A stretch of DNA of 64,000 bases from Diplonema papillatum. Lineage: Eukaryota > Euglenozoa > Diplonemea > Diplonemida > Diplonemidae. The DNA lies in contig JAPJBO010000432.1 in the NCBI GenBank assembly GCA_030068145.1, positions 1-64,000 on the forward strand, written 5' to 3'. Positions within the stretch are counted from its first letter, which is position 1, and every line of letters begins with the position of its first letter. The translations under genes were made by a program, and so were the position numbers. Under the pieces are notes generated by a model. It ran no database searches, was not told where the DNA came from, and saw only the letters and a list, made by a program, of their open reading frames with translations. Below are positions 41,907 to 52,601 of this stretch, in pieces.

Positions 41907-42100
41907 GGGGGGGGGGGGGGGGTCAGCCGGCTGATGGATGGATGGATGGTTCTTAACAAGATGCCTGGGGGGGTGTCGTTGGACGGGAAGAAAAAAAAAT
42001 GATTCCTCTTCGTTCTTACTTGGAGTCATTGCACCAAGAAGTATGCCGCAGACTTTACGTCAGCCGACACAAAAGGCGCAGACAGACCAGTAAGCAGAAT
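41907..42100 (+). repeat. Dispersed repeat with GATG run, copy 2
   Basis: Second copy of 24857-24950, immediately joined to the stretch found at 25357-25455. Confidence 0.8.
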
Positions 42101-42387
42101 TCCTTGTCAGTGACTGTGATCCTCGGACGCTTTGAAGTCGTCAAGGTAAACTTGCTGGAAGGAGACTGCCTTCCGTCAGGTCAAGCACGGAGAACGACAG
42201 GAGCAGTGTACTGGGGGCCAGAATACAGCAAAGGGTTACTGCTACAACCAAAACGCGTGTAGGTCCACACCCAAAAGCGGGTGTGACACCTGCTTTCTTT
42301 AGTTTCTTTAGTACTAACAGTCTTGCAGGTTGCCCTTCAATGTATTGTGCAGGCTAAAAAGACGTAGGCAGCGTGTTTTGGTGGTTG

Positions 42388-42575
42388 ATCAGATTTCCTG
42401 TGTCATCGGGCGACGGAGTGGAATACGCTATTCGCGGCTCGACGTGCTCTTTGAAGGCGTACCTTCTGAACAACTCGGACAGATCGTCCCTGTCAATGTG
42501 CCGGTGACCCCAAAATTCAGGAGTTTTTGAAACGAGCTGCCACGCTGTTGTAGGCATTCAGCTCGGGATGTACGA
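42388..42575 (-). pseudogene. Distant copy of the CaaX-protein 3' duplicate
   Basis: The reverse complement of the tail duplicates at 13.0-13.6 kb, including 'gtttcaaaaactcctga' and 'aggtacgccttcaaagagca'. It is 29 kb away from the parent gene and lacks the CaaX codons. It directly precedes the first GH31 tandem unit. Confidence 0.85.
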
Positions 42576-43640
42576 AGTGGCGGATGTAGTCATTTGGAAC
42601 TAAATACTACACCGAATCTGCTTGCAATGCAAAATGAGCTGCCGACCTGAAATCAACCCAGCTTCAACTGTGGACATCTGGTTGTGCTAATCCACTGCGT
42701 AAAAAAGAGCCCTTTCACCCACGGTCATCCGGAGACTGTAAATATCCGGACTTTCGAACCAGTTTTCACTTTAGAGACAACAACGCTAAAACACAGGCAT
42801 CTACCCTCGTCTCCCCCCCGTACGGCCTCAACGATGAGGATAGCCACACTGTAAACAGTGCCGCTGCTGTGCGCGGCTGGGTGGAAAGGCAGCACCGGTC
42901 AAGGGTCGTGGACGGCCGAAGTGGATGAGTACCCGCACGGCATATTCAGACTGCGCATGCGCGAAGAGGGGAAGCAGGTGTACGAAGTGGAGGATGTACT
43001 AAATACTACACCAAGTCTGCTTGCGATGCAAAATGAGCTGCCGACCTGAAATCAACCCAGCTTCAACTGTGGATATCTAGTTGTGCTATGCCCATTTGAC
43101 CACGGTCATCGAGACTGTAAATCTCCCAGACTTTCAAACTCACTTTAGAGACGGCAGCAGTATTCTAAACCAGTTTTCACTTTTGAAACAACAACGCTAA
43201 AATACAGGCATTAACCCTCGTCTCCCCCCCGTACGGCCTCAACGATGAGGCTCGCCACACTGTTAACAGTGCCGCTGCTGTGCGCGGCTGGGTGGAAAGG
43301 CAGCACCGGTCAAGGGTCGTGGACGGCCGAAGTGGATGGGCATATTCAGACTGCGCATGCGCGAAGAGGGGAAGCAGGTGTACGAAGTGGAGGATGTGGT
43401 CATCTGGGACTAAATATTACACCAAGTCTGCTTGCGATGCAAAATGAGCTGCCGACCTGAAATCAACCCAGCTTCAACTGTGGATATCTAGTTGTGCTAT
43501 GCCCATTTGACCACGGTCATCGAGACTGTTAATCTCCCAGACTTTCAAACTCACTTTATTCTAAACCAGTTTTCACTTTTGAAACAACAACGCTAAAATA
43601 CAGGCATCAACCCTCGTCTCCCCCCCGTACGGCCTCAACG
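42568..43640 (+). repeat. Tandem copies of the GH31 promoter and first exon
   Basis: Three units before the intact exon: a 3' stub (about 42568-42680), a copy with initiator-like ATG at 42835 and a copy with ATG at 43245. The intact exon starts at 43641, so the spacing is 410 and 396 bp. Each unit repeats 'ccgtacggcctcaacgatgag', the signal-peptide codons and the first part of the mature domain. It then turns into 'actaaatactacaccaagtc' ... 'gttgtgctatgcccatttg' instead of coding on. The first copy has a stop in the signal peptide; the second has lost the STAY-equivalent codons and the frame. Confidence 0.92.
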
Positions 43641-44059
43641 ATGAGGCTCGCCACACTGTTAACAGTGCCGCTGCTGTGCGCGGCTGGGTGGAAAGGCAGC
43701 ACCGGTCAAGGGTCGTGGACGGCCGAAGTGGATGAGTACCCGCACGGCATATTCAGACTGCGCATGCGCGAAGAGGGGAAGCAGGTGTACGAAGTCGAAG
43801 ACGTGGTCATCCAGGACAGTCTGCCGGCGCCGAAGCCGGCCGCTTCCGGCGGAACGTCGGTGTTCAAGGCGAAGGATGGGCAGTCGATGCTGACGCTGAC
43901 GGGGAAGAGCGGGTCCTTTGCGTCCGTAGCCGGGTCGGAGATCACGTTCGACTTGGCCGTCCCCGAGGGCGCGAACCCGAAAACAGAGGCGACGGTGGCC
44001 TTCAACCAGGCGGAGCGCCTGTACGGAATACCCGAGCACGCCACCGACCTGTCTCTCAA
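43641..44059 (+). CDS. GANAB: Glucosidase II alpha subunit (GH31), exon 1
   Basis: The gene encodes the catalytic alpha subunit of ER glucosidase II, which removes the two inner glucoses from N-glycans in the calnexin cycle. Seven exons in this window join in frame: 43641-44059, 46957-47050, 50926-51559, 52602-53145, 53847-53976, 56752-56821 and 62431-62609 (690 codons). Exon 1 begins with a signal peptide (MRLATLLTVPLLCAAGWKG), then WTAEVDEYPHGIFRLRM, and ends with the family motif LYGIPEHATDLSLK across a phase-2 intron. Of four similar upstream starts, only this one leads into a full exon. The N-terminal region is shorter than in animal homologues. The C-terminal exons lie beyond 62609. Confidence 0.93.
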
Positions 44060-44515
44060 GTACGCAATCCGGTCTTCTCCTTTACCTTGCATCAAATGGG
44101 GTGTCCCTACAGCCTTACAGCCACGAAAAAAGAAATTTATTCCCTTGTAGCCACGGGAAAAGAATTTTTTTCCCTGGCCAGCCTGGACAGCCCGAACCAC
44201 CCAACCAGACCAGTCAACCAGTCCTGGTTGCACCAGACACGAAGTCCTGGCTTTAAGGTATCAACGGCAGGTCCTCTGAGTCGGGGTTTCAAGGGGGGTT
44301 TTCAGATACGCAAACGTTTCGAAAGACGCACACAAATATCCATTGGTTGATCGCAGTTCACTGGGGGGCAAGTTTTGGCAGCCGTTGCTTACCAGTTACT
44401 GGTGCATGCGCATCCATGTGGTTCATGTACTCAATATAACTCAATGCTTACAAAATTGGCTAGCCGTAGTTAAAGTGTATAATCTTGCCTGCATCCCTCA
44501 CCACTGAGATCCACC
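44060..44515. other. GH31 intron 1, start
   Basis: No gene seen. Two adjacent units 'gccacgaaaaaagaaattta' and 'gccacgggaaaagaattttt' lie at 44119-44175. Confidence 0.5.
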
Positions 44516-44825
44516 AGCAGCGTAGTAAGATACATGAGGTCCTCTACACAGAGCGGTGTACGGTGTATGGTATGCTACTAGCAGCCACCACCATCCACTA
44601 GCACTACGTAGTATCCTCTACGGGCTGTAGGATGGTATGTGGTAGCAGCAGCCACCAGACTACACAGCATACGTGGATGTATCCACTAGCAGCGTAGTCC
44701 TACGGGTACAGTGTAGGGTGTATGGTATGCTACTAGCAGCCACCACCATCCACTACCCACTACGCAGTATCCTCTACGGGCTGAAGGATGGTATGTGGTA
44801 GCAGCAGCCACCACAAGTGTATGCA
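44516..44825. repeat. Tandem TACG/CAGC-rich repeat in GH31 intron 1
   Basis: Two main units of about 165 bp share 'gtatggtatgctactagcag', 'ccaccaccatccacta' and 'gtatcctctacgggctg'. Confidence 0.85.
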
Positions 44826-45157
44826 TACACAATGAGAAGAAGAAATTAGTCTCAGAAGACCCACCTCAACCCACCGGAATTCTCCTGTTGTAGGCCCGGG
44901 TGGTGTGCTCATCCTGCCATGCGCTTTGCTCCAGTTCCTACCGTGTACTAAAGTAGTATCCTCTACGGAATGTAGTACTAGCAGTGGTAGCGACTCACAC
45001 TACGCGCCTCACAGCCTCAATGGTAAACCGGAGACCCTAAAGCACCGAACCTCTAAACCACAATACACGCTAAAATTTGACGTGGGCGGCTTTAGATCTA
45101 CATCTGAATGACGCCGCAATACCACAATAGTTGTCGACAACAAACAAGTAGAAGTCT
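44826..45157. other. GH31 intron 1, no gene seen
   Basis: Includes a pre-exon-type 60-bp motif at about 45008-45075. Confidence 0.45.
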
Positions 45158-45159
45158 TA

Positions 45160-46574
45160 GTTGGCAAGCAAAGCAGATTTAACCAAAGTTGGTGACCCCC
45201 GAAAAAAGCAAAGTCGATTTGCTTCAGATTCGCTTAAATTCGCTTAATTTTGCTCAAATTTGCTTAGATTTGCTCAAGCAAAATTGAAGCAAATTTATGC
45301 AAAGTTCGGCAGGAATGGTGAATCCAGCGTTGCATGCGGGCACTGTATTTCATAGCGAATGGGACATTCTGCAGGGAAGTACCCCTTTCGTCCAATGTTC
45401 AGCGTAGTGGACCACAATCCCATCCCCTTTGTACCTTGAGTCCCTTGAGTCATATTGTCGCGCAAACCACGAACAAACGCCAATGCGTCATCTATGCTGT
45501 TTCGTCCCCAGCGTCGTTTTTCGAACCGTTTGCCTTACCTCCCGGTTCGCCGCAGTCTCTGGTCTTTCCAACGCTATTCGTGGATTAGAAGGTCGGTATT
45601 TTAATTTCCCTTGGTCTCTTTGTGGTCCCATCTCACCTTCAAGACACGGCTGTGTCACGCATGCTCTTGACAGACGCTAGCGTCCGGCATTGTACATGTG
45701 TTACAGTCGTTGTAGCAAGGGGTTTCATCCGACACTCGGGTGAGGTTCGTTACTTCAACGCCGTAGGCTGTTCCCTGCCTGAAGGTCTGTTTGGCTGTCC
45801 TTGGGTTGCCCGTGTCGGTGTTGAACTCTTTCTTCAACAGCACGGCCCAGCGTCCCTGCGCTCATTCTGCGGTTCTTCTCTCTTGCCTGACTCCTTGCTT
45901 CCACCGGGCCTACGGGTAGGACGAAGCCGTTCAGTGTCGCAGCTTTGCGAAGCCCTGCCTGCGGTACGGCTCGCACCTTGTCACCGGCCTTACTTGCCGT
46001 CTGCTCTTGTATGGCGTGCACATCGACTTCGAACGCCTGCTGGTTCGGTGTGGCCTCTTGTTGAGACCGGCCATGTTCCCACCTTGTTGACATGCATCTA
46101 CTGCCCCCTGTTCCTTGAACATGACCCACCGGACAGTAGAGGAACGATTGCCCTTGTTTGTGTCTAACGCCCCCTGCCCTCATAGACCCAAGGTCTGAGC
46201 GTCAGAACCTTGATCCCATAGAGTCGTTCTTCGGCTTTTCTGGTGTCATGTTGGGGGTTTCGATCGTTCTTCTCCTTCTGTTCCGGGAACACGGTACGAA
46301 TGGTTGAGCATTGCGAGGCTTTTCTTCAACCGCACCGTTCTCGTCGCCCTGCACGGCTATCGTGCAACACAGTCCCGGCTCCGTTTCCGCAGGTTCGCCT
46401 TTTCCTGCCTTTGTTGCATGCTTCCTCAGTTGTCAAAATCCCCTAGTGCATGATGCCTACTTTGCTTAAATTTGCTTAAATTTGCTTTTCTTTGCTTAAA
46501 TTTGCTTTTATTTGCTCGTAATCTGAAGCAAATCTCCTAAGCAAATTTAAGCAAAGTCGGCTTTGCTTGCCAAC
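45160..46574. mobile_element. 1.4-kb TIR element, TTTGCTTAAA iterations, TA target
   Basis: Ends GTTGGCAAGCAAAGC and complementary 'ctttgcttgccaac', flanked by TA on both sides. Subterminal 'gcttaaatttgctt' iterations are dense on both flanks (45215-45300 and 46455-46550). The interior 45640-46180 resembles 34990-35450 of the rDNA insertion ('gtcacgcatgc', 'cagacgcta', 'ggcattg'). A 181-codon plus-strand frame (45622-46167) shows no known family. Confidence 0.85.
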
Positions 46575-46629
46575 TATGAGAAGAATAAAACAAAACCACG
46601 CACTTCTTTTCGTTTCCGCGACGCCTGCT

Positions 46630-46790
46630 TTTGTAAGAAATCCTTGGGAGCGGCTGCCAGTTGAGGAATTGCACAAGGAGGTCATGTGGGCTGTAGCCCA
46701 CACGAAAGCAAGGAAGAATCCGGATTCAGCGGCGGGCTTAAGCGTTCAACAAAAAAGATCTACCTTGTTGCAAGCCTCAAGGCACACCAG
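46630..46790 (+). mobile_element. MITE family D, diverged copy
   Basis: 'gtaagaaatccttgggagcgg' and 'ggaggtcatgtgggctgtag' follow family D. It is diverged throughout and only the left end is clear. Confidence 0.6.
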
Positions 46791-46956
46791 GAATCGGAAG
46801 CCAGCCACAGACCGCTGGACACGTGTTGACTCCCGTGTAGCAGGGGTTCCCCTGCACACTTGTGCCTTAGGCAATATAAAACAACGTGCTTGCGAGAAAA
46901 TAAACAGGGAGGCGAGGTAAACCCCACCTAGGTTTCACACCCTCAAATCAAAACAG

Positions 46957-47050
46957 GGACGGCAAGTCGTACCGACTCATGAACCTCGATGTTTACATGT
47001 ACAAGCTTGACGACACAGGCGGAATCTACGGCAGCATCCCCTTCATGCAC
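46957..47050 (+). CDS. GANAB: Glucosidase II alpha (GH31), exon 2
   Basis: 94 bp between 'caaaacag' and 'gtatgg'. With the two bases of exon 1 it reads KDGKSYRLMNLDVYMYKLDD then GGIYGSIPFMH, matching the GANAB stretch around YRLYNLDVFQYEL and YGSVP. Phase 2 in, phase 0 out. Confidence 0.92.
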
Positions 47051-47208
47051 GTATGGCTCAACACACACATCGGCAGCCAGGCTTACCGCCGCCACCGTGG
47101 GGTTCTGTTCAAACAGTCTTCTTGGTGGGGAGTGCCTCTAAGCGAAGACACTAAAAACTCCGGAGTTCCAAGCGAAGCTTTTCTTTTTGCATAAGCGCCA
47201 GCTTGAAA

Positions 47209-47478
47209 GGAAATGCTCGACGATGCTGCCCGACAAAGAACAGAAGGGATCCCAAGTGCTGTAACTACCGAACCACGTGTTGAACGGACGTGAGGTCATG
47301 CGGGTCTACCCCTACACGACAAATCACACGAACACAACAGGTCAAAGTCCTGAGTGAGAAAACAACACACGGTGGTGTAAGCGAAGAACAAATCAGATTG
47401 TGTTTGTATTGTATTTGCCCCTCTACCTCTATATTTCCCCCCTTCTATTCGGAGTCGAAGCAGCTACGTCGAGTATTT
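47209..47478 (+). mobile_element. MITE family C, copy 7
   Basis: Complete copy in GH31 intron 2, almost identical to the copy at 1456-1726, including the preceding 'ataagcgccagcttgaaa'. The element itself or its target context is therefore longer on the left. Confidence 0.88.
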
Positions 47479-47834
47479 TCACTTTTAGAACGCTTCTTCG
47501 AGGGAGGGGTGACCACCTTTGTCTTCAGCACAAACAATCTTGCCGTTGCCCTGCAATATGTTGTGCAGGATAAGAAAGACACAAACCTGGCTAGCAAAAT
47601 TAAACGTGCCAAGTATACCACCATGTCCACGCATTTTTCACTGACCGACTCCCAGCCTCAATGGACAACCGGAGACTGTGGAACCGAGGATTTAAACCTA
47701 AGAACCCGCTTGAAATTGAAACAGTGCATTATTAAATTGGGAAACGATCAAACTGAAATGCGCCAAAACTTCTTTTTGAAGTTAAACGCTTCAGGGGGCC
47801 TACTACAAGGTTCCACAAGGGAGTGCCACACGCA

Positions 47835-47968
47835 GAACACCAGTTCAGGCTTGGGCTCTGCTGTTCACTCGCCGTTACTAGGAGCATCGCTGTTGCTTTC
47901 TTTTCCTGCGCTGAGTGATATGCTTAAGTTTAGCGCGTAGATCTTCAACAGCTGAGGTCGGGGAGAGT
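47835..47968 (-). rRNA. LSU rRNA 5'-end fragment, reverse copy
   Basis: The reverse complement of 4448-4585 ('gttcactcgccgttacta', 'ctttcttttcctgcgctgag'), extended by 'gagagtttcattcgaacgac' that is also present at 52455-52500. It is a dispersed rDNA-derived repeat in GH31 intron 2. Confidence 0.88.
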
Positions 47969-48242
47969 TTCATTCGAACGACCTGTTTTTCCAAAAAAAA
48001 AAAAAAAAAAAAAATCAATCTGGTGTGGTCGGTGGGCCAGTTCCCCGTAGTTCCCCCGTAGTTCAACATGGGGGGGGGGTGTCTTTTTTTTTTTCGTTTC
48101 TTGTTTTTTTGCTGAGTGCTTCAGGGATGCGGCCTTGGGTCCTGGAGAGCATTTCTGAGCTACTTTGCACTTTTTCGTCACAAAATAAGGACGATTTCGG
48201 GTAATTCGAGCGTATCAAGATCAAAGACCCCAGGAGACAAGC
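47969..48242. other. No gene seen
   Basis: A- and T-runs and 'cagttccccgtagttccccc', the last also at 50341-50365. Confidence 0.4.
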
Positions 48243-49700
48243 CACCTGGTCCAGGCCAAAATCGGTGAATTTCGGGGGGTAATTCCTTTGTGGCGATCAC
48301 TTTCTGCAGTCGGCCCTGGCGAAGGAACTGGGGCGGAAGAGCTACAAAGGTGCAGTATTACGGCCCCAACTTGCACAGAGCGGCCATGTGCTATGCGTGC
48401 CCCGAAGCGGAAGGAAAAGGATGAGACGGAAGGACGGACTGGGAGTCACGGTTTGACAGGTAGTGACAGGATCGGCTGCGGTAAGGAGAGCAGGAAATGT
48501 TCTACCAGAGGCCCCGCGCCCGCCGGGTTTCGAAGCGATCGCGGGACCGGAGACATTCGCGGCGGTCGGAGGAGAGAGGTGGTTCCGGGCTCTGCAGTAT
48601 TGGCTGGATGGGATGTGCTGGTCGGTGGCGGGTGACGTCTCGATGGCGGAGCTCGCCGTCGACTTTGAAGTGTGCACCAAACTGGATCTTCCGGGCTGTG
48701 TCGTAGCGACGACGGACGGGACACCGTTGAGCATGCGTGCGAGGGTTCTCGGAAAACGTTTAAAAACCGTCGGGGATGCGCTGGAGCGAAACGGCGACGG
48801 ACCGCTTCTGCCAGACAGGAAACTGGAGAAGATAGGGTCGCTGAGAACGGTGGGAGCTCCGCCGTGCCTCACGGGGTACGAGATGAGGCCGATCTTCCGT
48901 GGTAGTACGGAGACGATGGAAGTGCTCGAGACACAGCTGACGACGGCACGAGTTCAGCGACGAGGCGTGGGGGATGGATCTTTTCCCTACGTACGGAGGT
49001 GGAAGGGCAGAGCGTGCGGCGAGATGGGCGGTGTTCAACGCTACGGAACACGAAAAGTGGAGTGAGCGGGTGTGCCACGAGCACCAGAAAGTGAAGTGTG
49101 GCGTGTGAAAGCGCCGGTGCAGCAACCGATGAACCTGGACGAGCAATCGAAGAAGAAGCGAGGCACCAAACGCGCCTGAGCGCGACGATCAAGTCGAGCG
49201 AAAGAGGCGAAAGAATGACACATCACGTACGAAGAGATAACCGCGACACCGCAAATCGCCACAGATTATTTGCATTCTAACCCAAACTATCAGAGGAGGT
49301 CGAAGACGGCAACCCGAGCGAGGAGTAAGGTTGATAACCAGAATGACAGGTCAGAATAATAATGGCCATGCTGAAGGCAAGGTTGCGTTGCAGGAGGAGA
49401 AACTGGTGCTTGGCCGAGGATAAGATGGCTATGGCGGCAGGTGCAGAACAGAGAGACAGCGAGCCCTTCTTGTGGGGGACTTACGCCTTCGCAGTCCCAG
49501 GACCTCCGCCCACTTGCGTACAGCCGTCGACTGGCCTTTCCCAAGAGGACGAATTGGAATGCAGGTACCATCTCCGGAGAGCTTCCGGGTTCTCCCAGAG
49601 TAGAGGAGCTGATGCAAACGCCACCTGGGCTTCTGAACGTGATTGCAGATCACCTTCTTGCCCAAAATCAAGAGGGGTTGGAGTGTCGGAATGGCGCGCA
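48243..49700 (+). mobile_element. Element Z, copy 2
   Basis: Starts CCACCTGGTCCAGGCC, then 'aattcctttgtggcgatcac', as in the copy at 6368-8632 read in reverse. It contains a leader ORF fused to LINE C-terminal sequence and LINE 3'-UTR sequence (to about 49292), then the 'cgaagacggcaacccgagcg' part. The distal inverted end was not found. Confidence 0.65.
48388..49066 (+). pseudogene. LINE C-terminal domain copy in element Z (broken)
   Basis: A leader (APKRKEKDETEGRTG, SDRIGCGKESR) leads by frame change into GFEAIAGPETFAAVGGERWF, which follows residues about 750-890 of the LINE ORF closely (ALQYWLDGMCWSVAGDVSM, TTDGTPLSMRARVL). The Cys/His region is mostly deleted; the equivalent end and stop TAA appear at 49238-49240. 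It supports a conserved domain of unknown function C-terminal to the zinc motif. Confidence 0.8.
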
Positions 49701-50540
49701 AGGAGAGGCTCTGGCTTGTTTGCTTCTTTCGCTGGCGAGAGGGAGACTTCGGACACGGCAAAGCCTTGGGGTTTCGGGCTCTGCATCCAGAGATCGTAGA
49801 GCAGTTTGCCGACAACAACATTAGCCTTGAATGACATGCTGAGGGCATGCAGTTGGACTCAAGCACATATTGCCGTCTATCACCGGACTCTTGATTGCGT
49901 GCTGCCAATTTTATCTGTGGGCTGTCCAAGATATCCTGCAGATTTCGATCGGCCAGGCCTCTGCCATCCGTCACGATAACGCGATTATTTCAAGGACCAG
50001 GACAAGCACGCAATGGTGGCAACTGAGCTTTTCGTTCAGTCCTCTTGGGGAACGTTGAAGGGCCCGGTAGCGAGCTTTACTTAGGTTCCTGCCAGCGTGA
50101 GTTAACCGACATCTGCGAGTCCTACGGTAGCGTTCGAGTCTACTTTCCGTTACTAACGAATCCTTCATGCCACGGCGTCACGAAAGCACCACCCCCGACA
50201 CCCCGAAGGCTCCATTTTTCAAAAGGCGTGGCCCTTCTGTGGAAAGCCCAAGCAAGAGGAACCGTTTTGCTCACTCCAAAGCTCCCGGTTTGGTGGCGTT
50301 TGAAAAAGTCCACTACAAAAAAAAAAAGACACCCCAAGGTCAGTTCCCCGTAGTTCCCCCGTAGTTCCCCCTGGCTATACCGAACACACCACAATCCATG
50401 CCTTCGAAGTGTGAACCTCACGCGACTAGACGATTTTTGGAAATCTTCAGTCGCTCTCATTGACCGAACACCATCCAATTTCACCAAGCCTTGCGATTCA
50501 ACTCCAGAAGATATGCGCCACCCGAAACGAGCTGCGCCTT
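49701..50540. other. GH31 intron 2, no gene seen
   Basis: Unassigned. The stretch 50396-50450 ('gaagtgtgaacctcacgcg', 'actagacgatttttggaaat') is repeated just before exon 4 at 52535-52575. Confidence 0.45.
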
Positions 50541-50700
50541 TTCATAGTCCGGGACTCTTGCCCAAGCCGAATCGATGACCTTTTCAACACACAGGTGGGG
50601 GGCCTGGTCAACCACCTCATCACAATAGGCGCAAACCTTTCTCGACAGTGATTGGACAGTCGAGATGCCGGGGGCGGGTCTCCATGAAGAAGAGAAAGGT
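50541..50700 (+). repeat. Duplicate of the intron-2 3' splice region
   Basis: 'gtccgggactcttgcc' to 'ccttttcaacacacag|gt' copies the last 45 bp of intron 2 (50881-50925), including the acceptor, 330 bp upstream of the real one. It continues into a stretch found in reverse at 3655-3760. Confidence 0.85.
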
Positions 50701-50925
50701 AAAGCAAGACCTGCCCCCTGCGCCGGCTGTCTCCGGCTGCTTCGGCAGACGACACGTACTACTACTCCTGCTCAACTCCTTCAACTCTTCTCCCTACGCA
50801 AGCCTCTACGGCCAACCGGAGACTTTAAAAATACCGACCTTCAAATCCACAATAACACTAGTTAAAGTTTGCTTGAGAGAATCCGGGACTCTTGCAAGCC
50901 GAATCGTGACCTTTTCAACACACAG

Positions 50926-51559
50926 GCGCACAGCACGGAGAAGGGAACTGTCGGGTTCTTGTGGCTGGACTCGTCGGACACGAACGTGGAGCTGAAGAAG
51001 GAAGAGGGAGGGGGTTGGACGACGAAGTGGAGCTCCGTGACCGGCATCCACGACATGTTCTTCTTCCCCGGCGGCACGCCGCACGAGTTGCTCCTGCAGT
51101 ACAGCTCAGTCACGGGGAAGAGCGCTATGTACCCTGTGTTCGGGCTGGGGTACCACCAATGCCGGTGGAACTACAGGAGTGAGGAGGACACGTTGGCGGT
51201 CGACGAAGGGTTCGACAAGCACAACATGCCGTACGACGTCATCTGGCTGGACATCGAGCACACCAACGGCAAGCGGTACTTCACGTGGGACGAATTCAAC
51301 TTCCCGGACCCGGCGCGCATGGCCGACAAAATCGGGGCGAAGGGGAGGAAGATCGTGACCATCACCGACCCGCACATCAAGCGCGCCGGCGACTACCACG
51401 TGCACAACCAAGCCGTCGAGGGCGGGTACTACGTCAAGACGGAGTCCGGAGCGGACTACGAAGGGGAGTGCTGGTCTGGGGTCAGCTCGTGGCTCGACTT
51501 CTACTCGACGAAGGTCCGCAACTGGTACGCAACGTTGTTCAGCTACGACAGCTACAAGG
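50926..51559 (+). CDS. GANAB: Glucosidase II alpha (GH31), exon 3
   Basis: 634 bp, phase 0 in and phase 1 out (donor gtacgc). Encodes GTVGFLWLDSSDTNVELKK, the GH31 N-terminal beta-sandwich end and the start of the barrel: FGLGYHQCRWNYRSEED, DVIWLDIEHTNGKRYFTWD, ITDPHIKRAGDYHVHNQA, YVKTESGADYEGECW, FSYDSYKG. These are the conserved substrate-site blocks of glucosidase II alpha. The 60-bp pre-exon motif lies at 50805-50867, just ahead of the acceptor. Confidence 0.96.
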
Positions 51560-51617
51560 GTACGCCCTTTTCTCTCATTTTCTGGTGTTTACAATGCATT
51601 GTTGGTGCTCCCAGTGC

Positions 51618-51667
51618 GTTGCTCAGGGTAGTCGAAGGCCTGACCATCACACTAATGCAACAAATTC
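51618..51667 (-). repeat. 50-bp repeat N core in GH31 intron 3
   Basis: 'gttgctcagggtagtcgaag' to 'aatgcaacaaattc'. Confidence 0.8.
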
Positions 51668-52330
51668 GAACGGTGGGTGGTGACCCCTCCGAACAGCCTC
51701 CCTGGCCCTGGCCCACGCCTGATGCCGCAACCCCTTAACCCGAGCGGCGGCGCTTTGGCATGAGCCAGGAACCTCAAGGGGAGCAGCGCGAGAGGCATCA
51801 TCCACGCTTCAAAGGCCCACACACTATTGCAACAAATTTTCAATATTGTTGGGGCTCCCGCCCACCTGCATACGGTCGTCGACTGATCTTTCCCAAGAGG
51901 GACGAGTTGGAATGCGGGTGCCATCTTTCGGTGGTTTGCGGTTCCTCCCGTACTTTACAACTCCCCACACCCCACATAAGTGGACGTGGACTCACACCTT
52001 TCAACCGGGTGCAGGACCCGCGGCACAGCACCAGTCCATTCCCCACGCGGGGGGGGATGGCCGTGGAACCCTCCCCCGGGATGACGAAGGCCGGGGAGAG
52101 CCGGGGGCAGTGAAGTAACGTAGCCCGCGAACGGTGGGTGGTGACCCCTCCGAACAGCCTCCCTGGCCCTGGCCCACGCCTGATGCCGCAACCCCTTAAC
52201 CCGGGCGGCGGCGCTTTGGCATGAGCCAGGAACCTCAAGGGGAGCAGCGCGAGAGGCATCATCCACGCTTCAAAGGCCCACACACCTTTCAACCGGGTGC
52301 ACGAACCATCAGAATCTTCCGCACCCTCCC
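51668..52330 (-). repeat. Repeat NB (two copies) and element Z fragment
   Basis: NB copies at 51668-51833 and 52131-52290, nearly identical and in the same orientation. Between them lies a piece (51845-52000) of the element Z 3' part ('cggtcgtcgactgatctttc'). The frames that stay open here are repeat sequence. Confidence 0.8.
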
Positions 52331-52601
52331 GCCCTGAGCCCAATGATAATGGGCTCGACATACAGGGCCGGCGCCTACTGTTTCCTTCCGCGTGGAGGCA
52401 CACGGAAGAGGGTCTCCGCAGGGTGGCTAGCAAGGTGGCATGCTTCTCACCGGCCCCATCTTCAACAGCTGAGGTCGGTGAGAGTTTCATTCGAACGACC
52501 TGTTTTTCCAAAAAAAATCAATCCATGCCTTTGAAGTGTGAACCTCACGCGACTAGACGATTTTTGGAAATCTTGAAAGGTAACTATTCCCCCTGTTACA
52601 G

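Noticed and set aside
45622-46167. 181-codon ORF as a gene in GH31 intron 1
   Set aside because: It lies wholly inside a TIR element, and the related interior at 35 kb does not keep the same frame, so coding is not supported.
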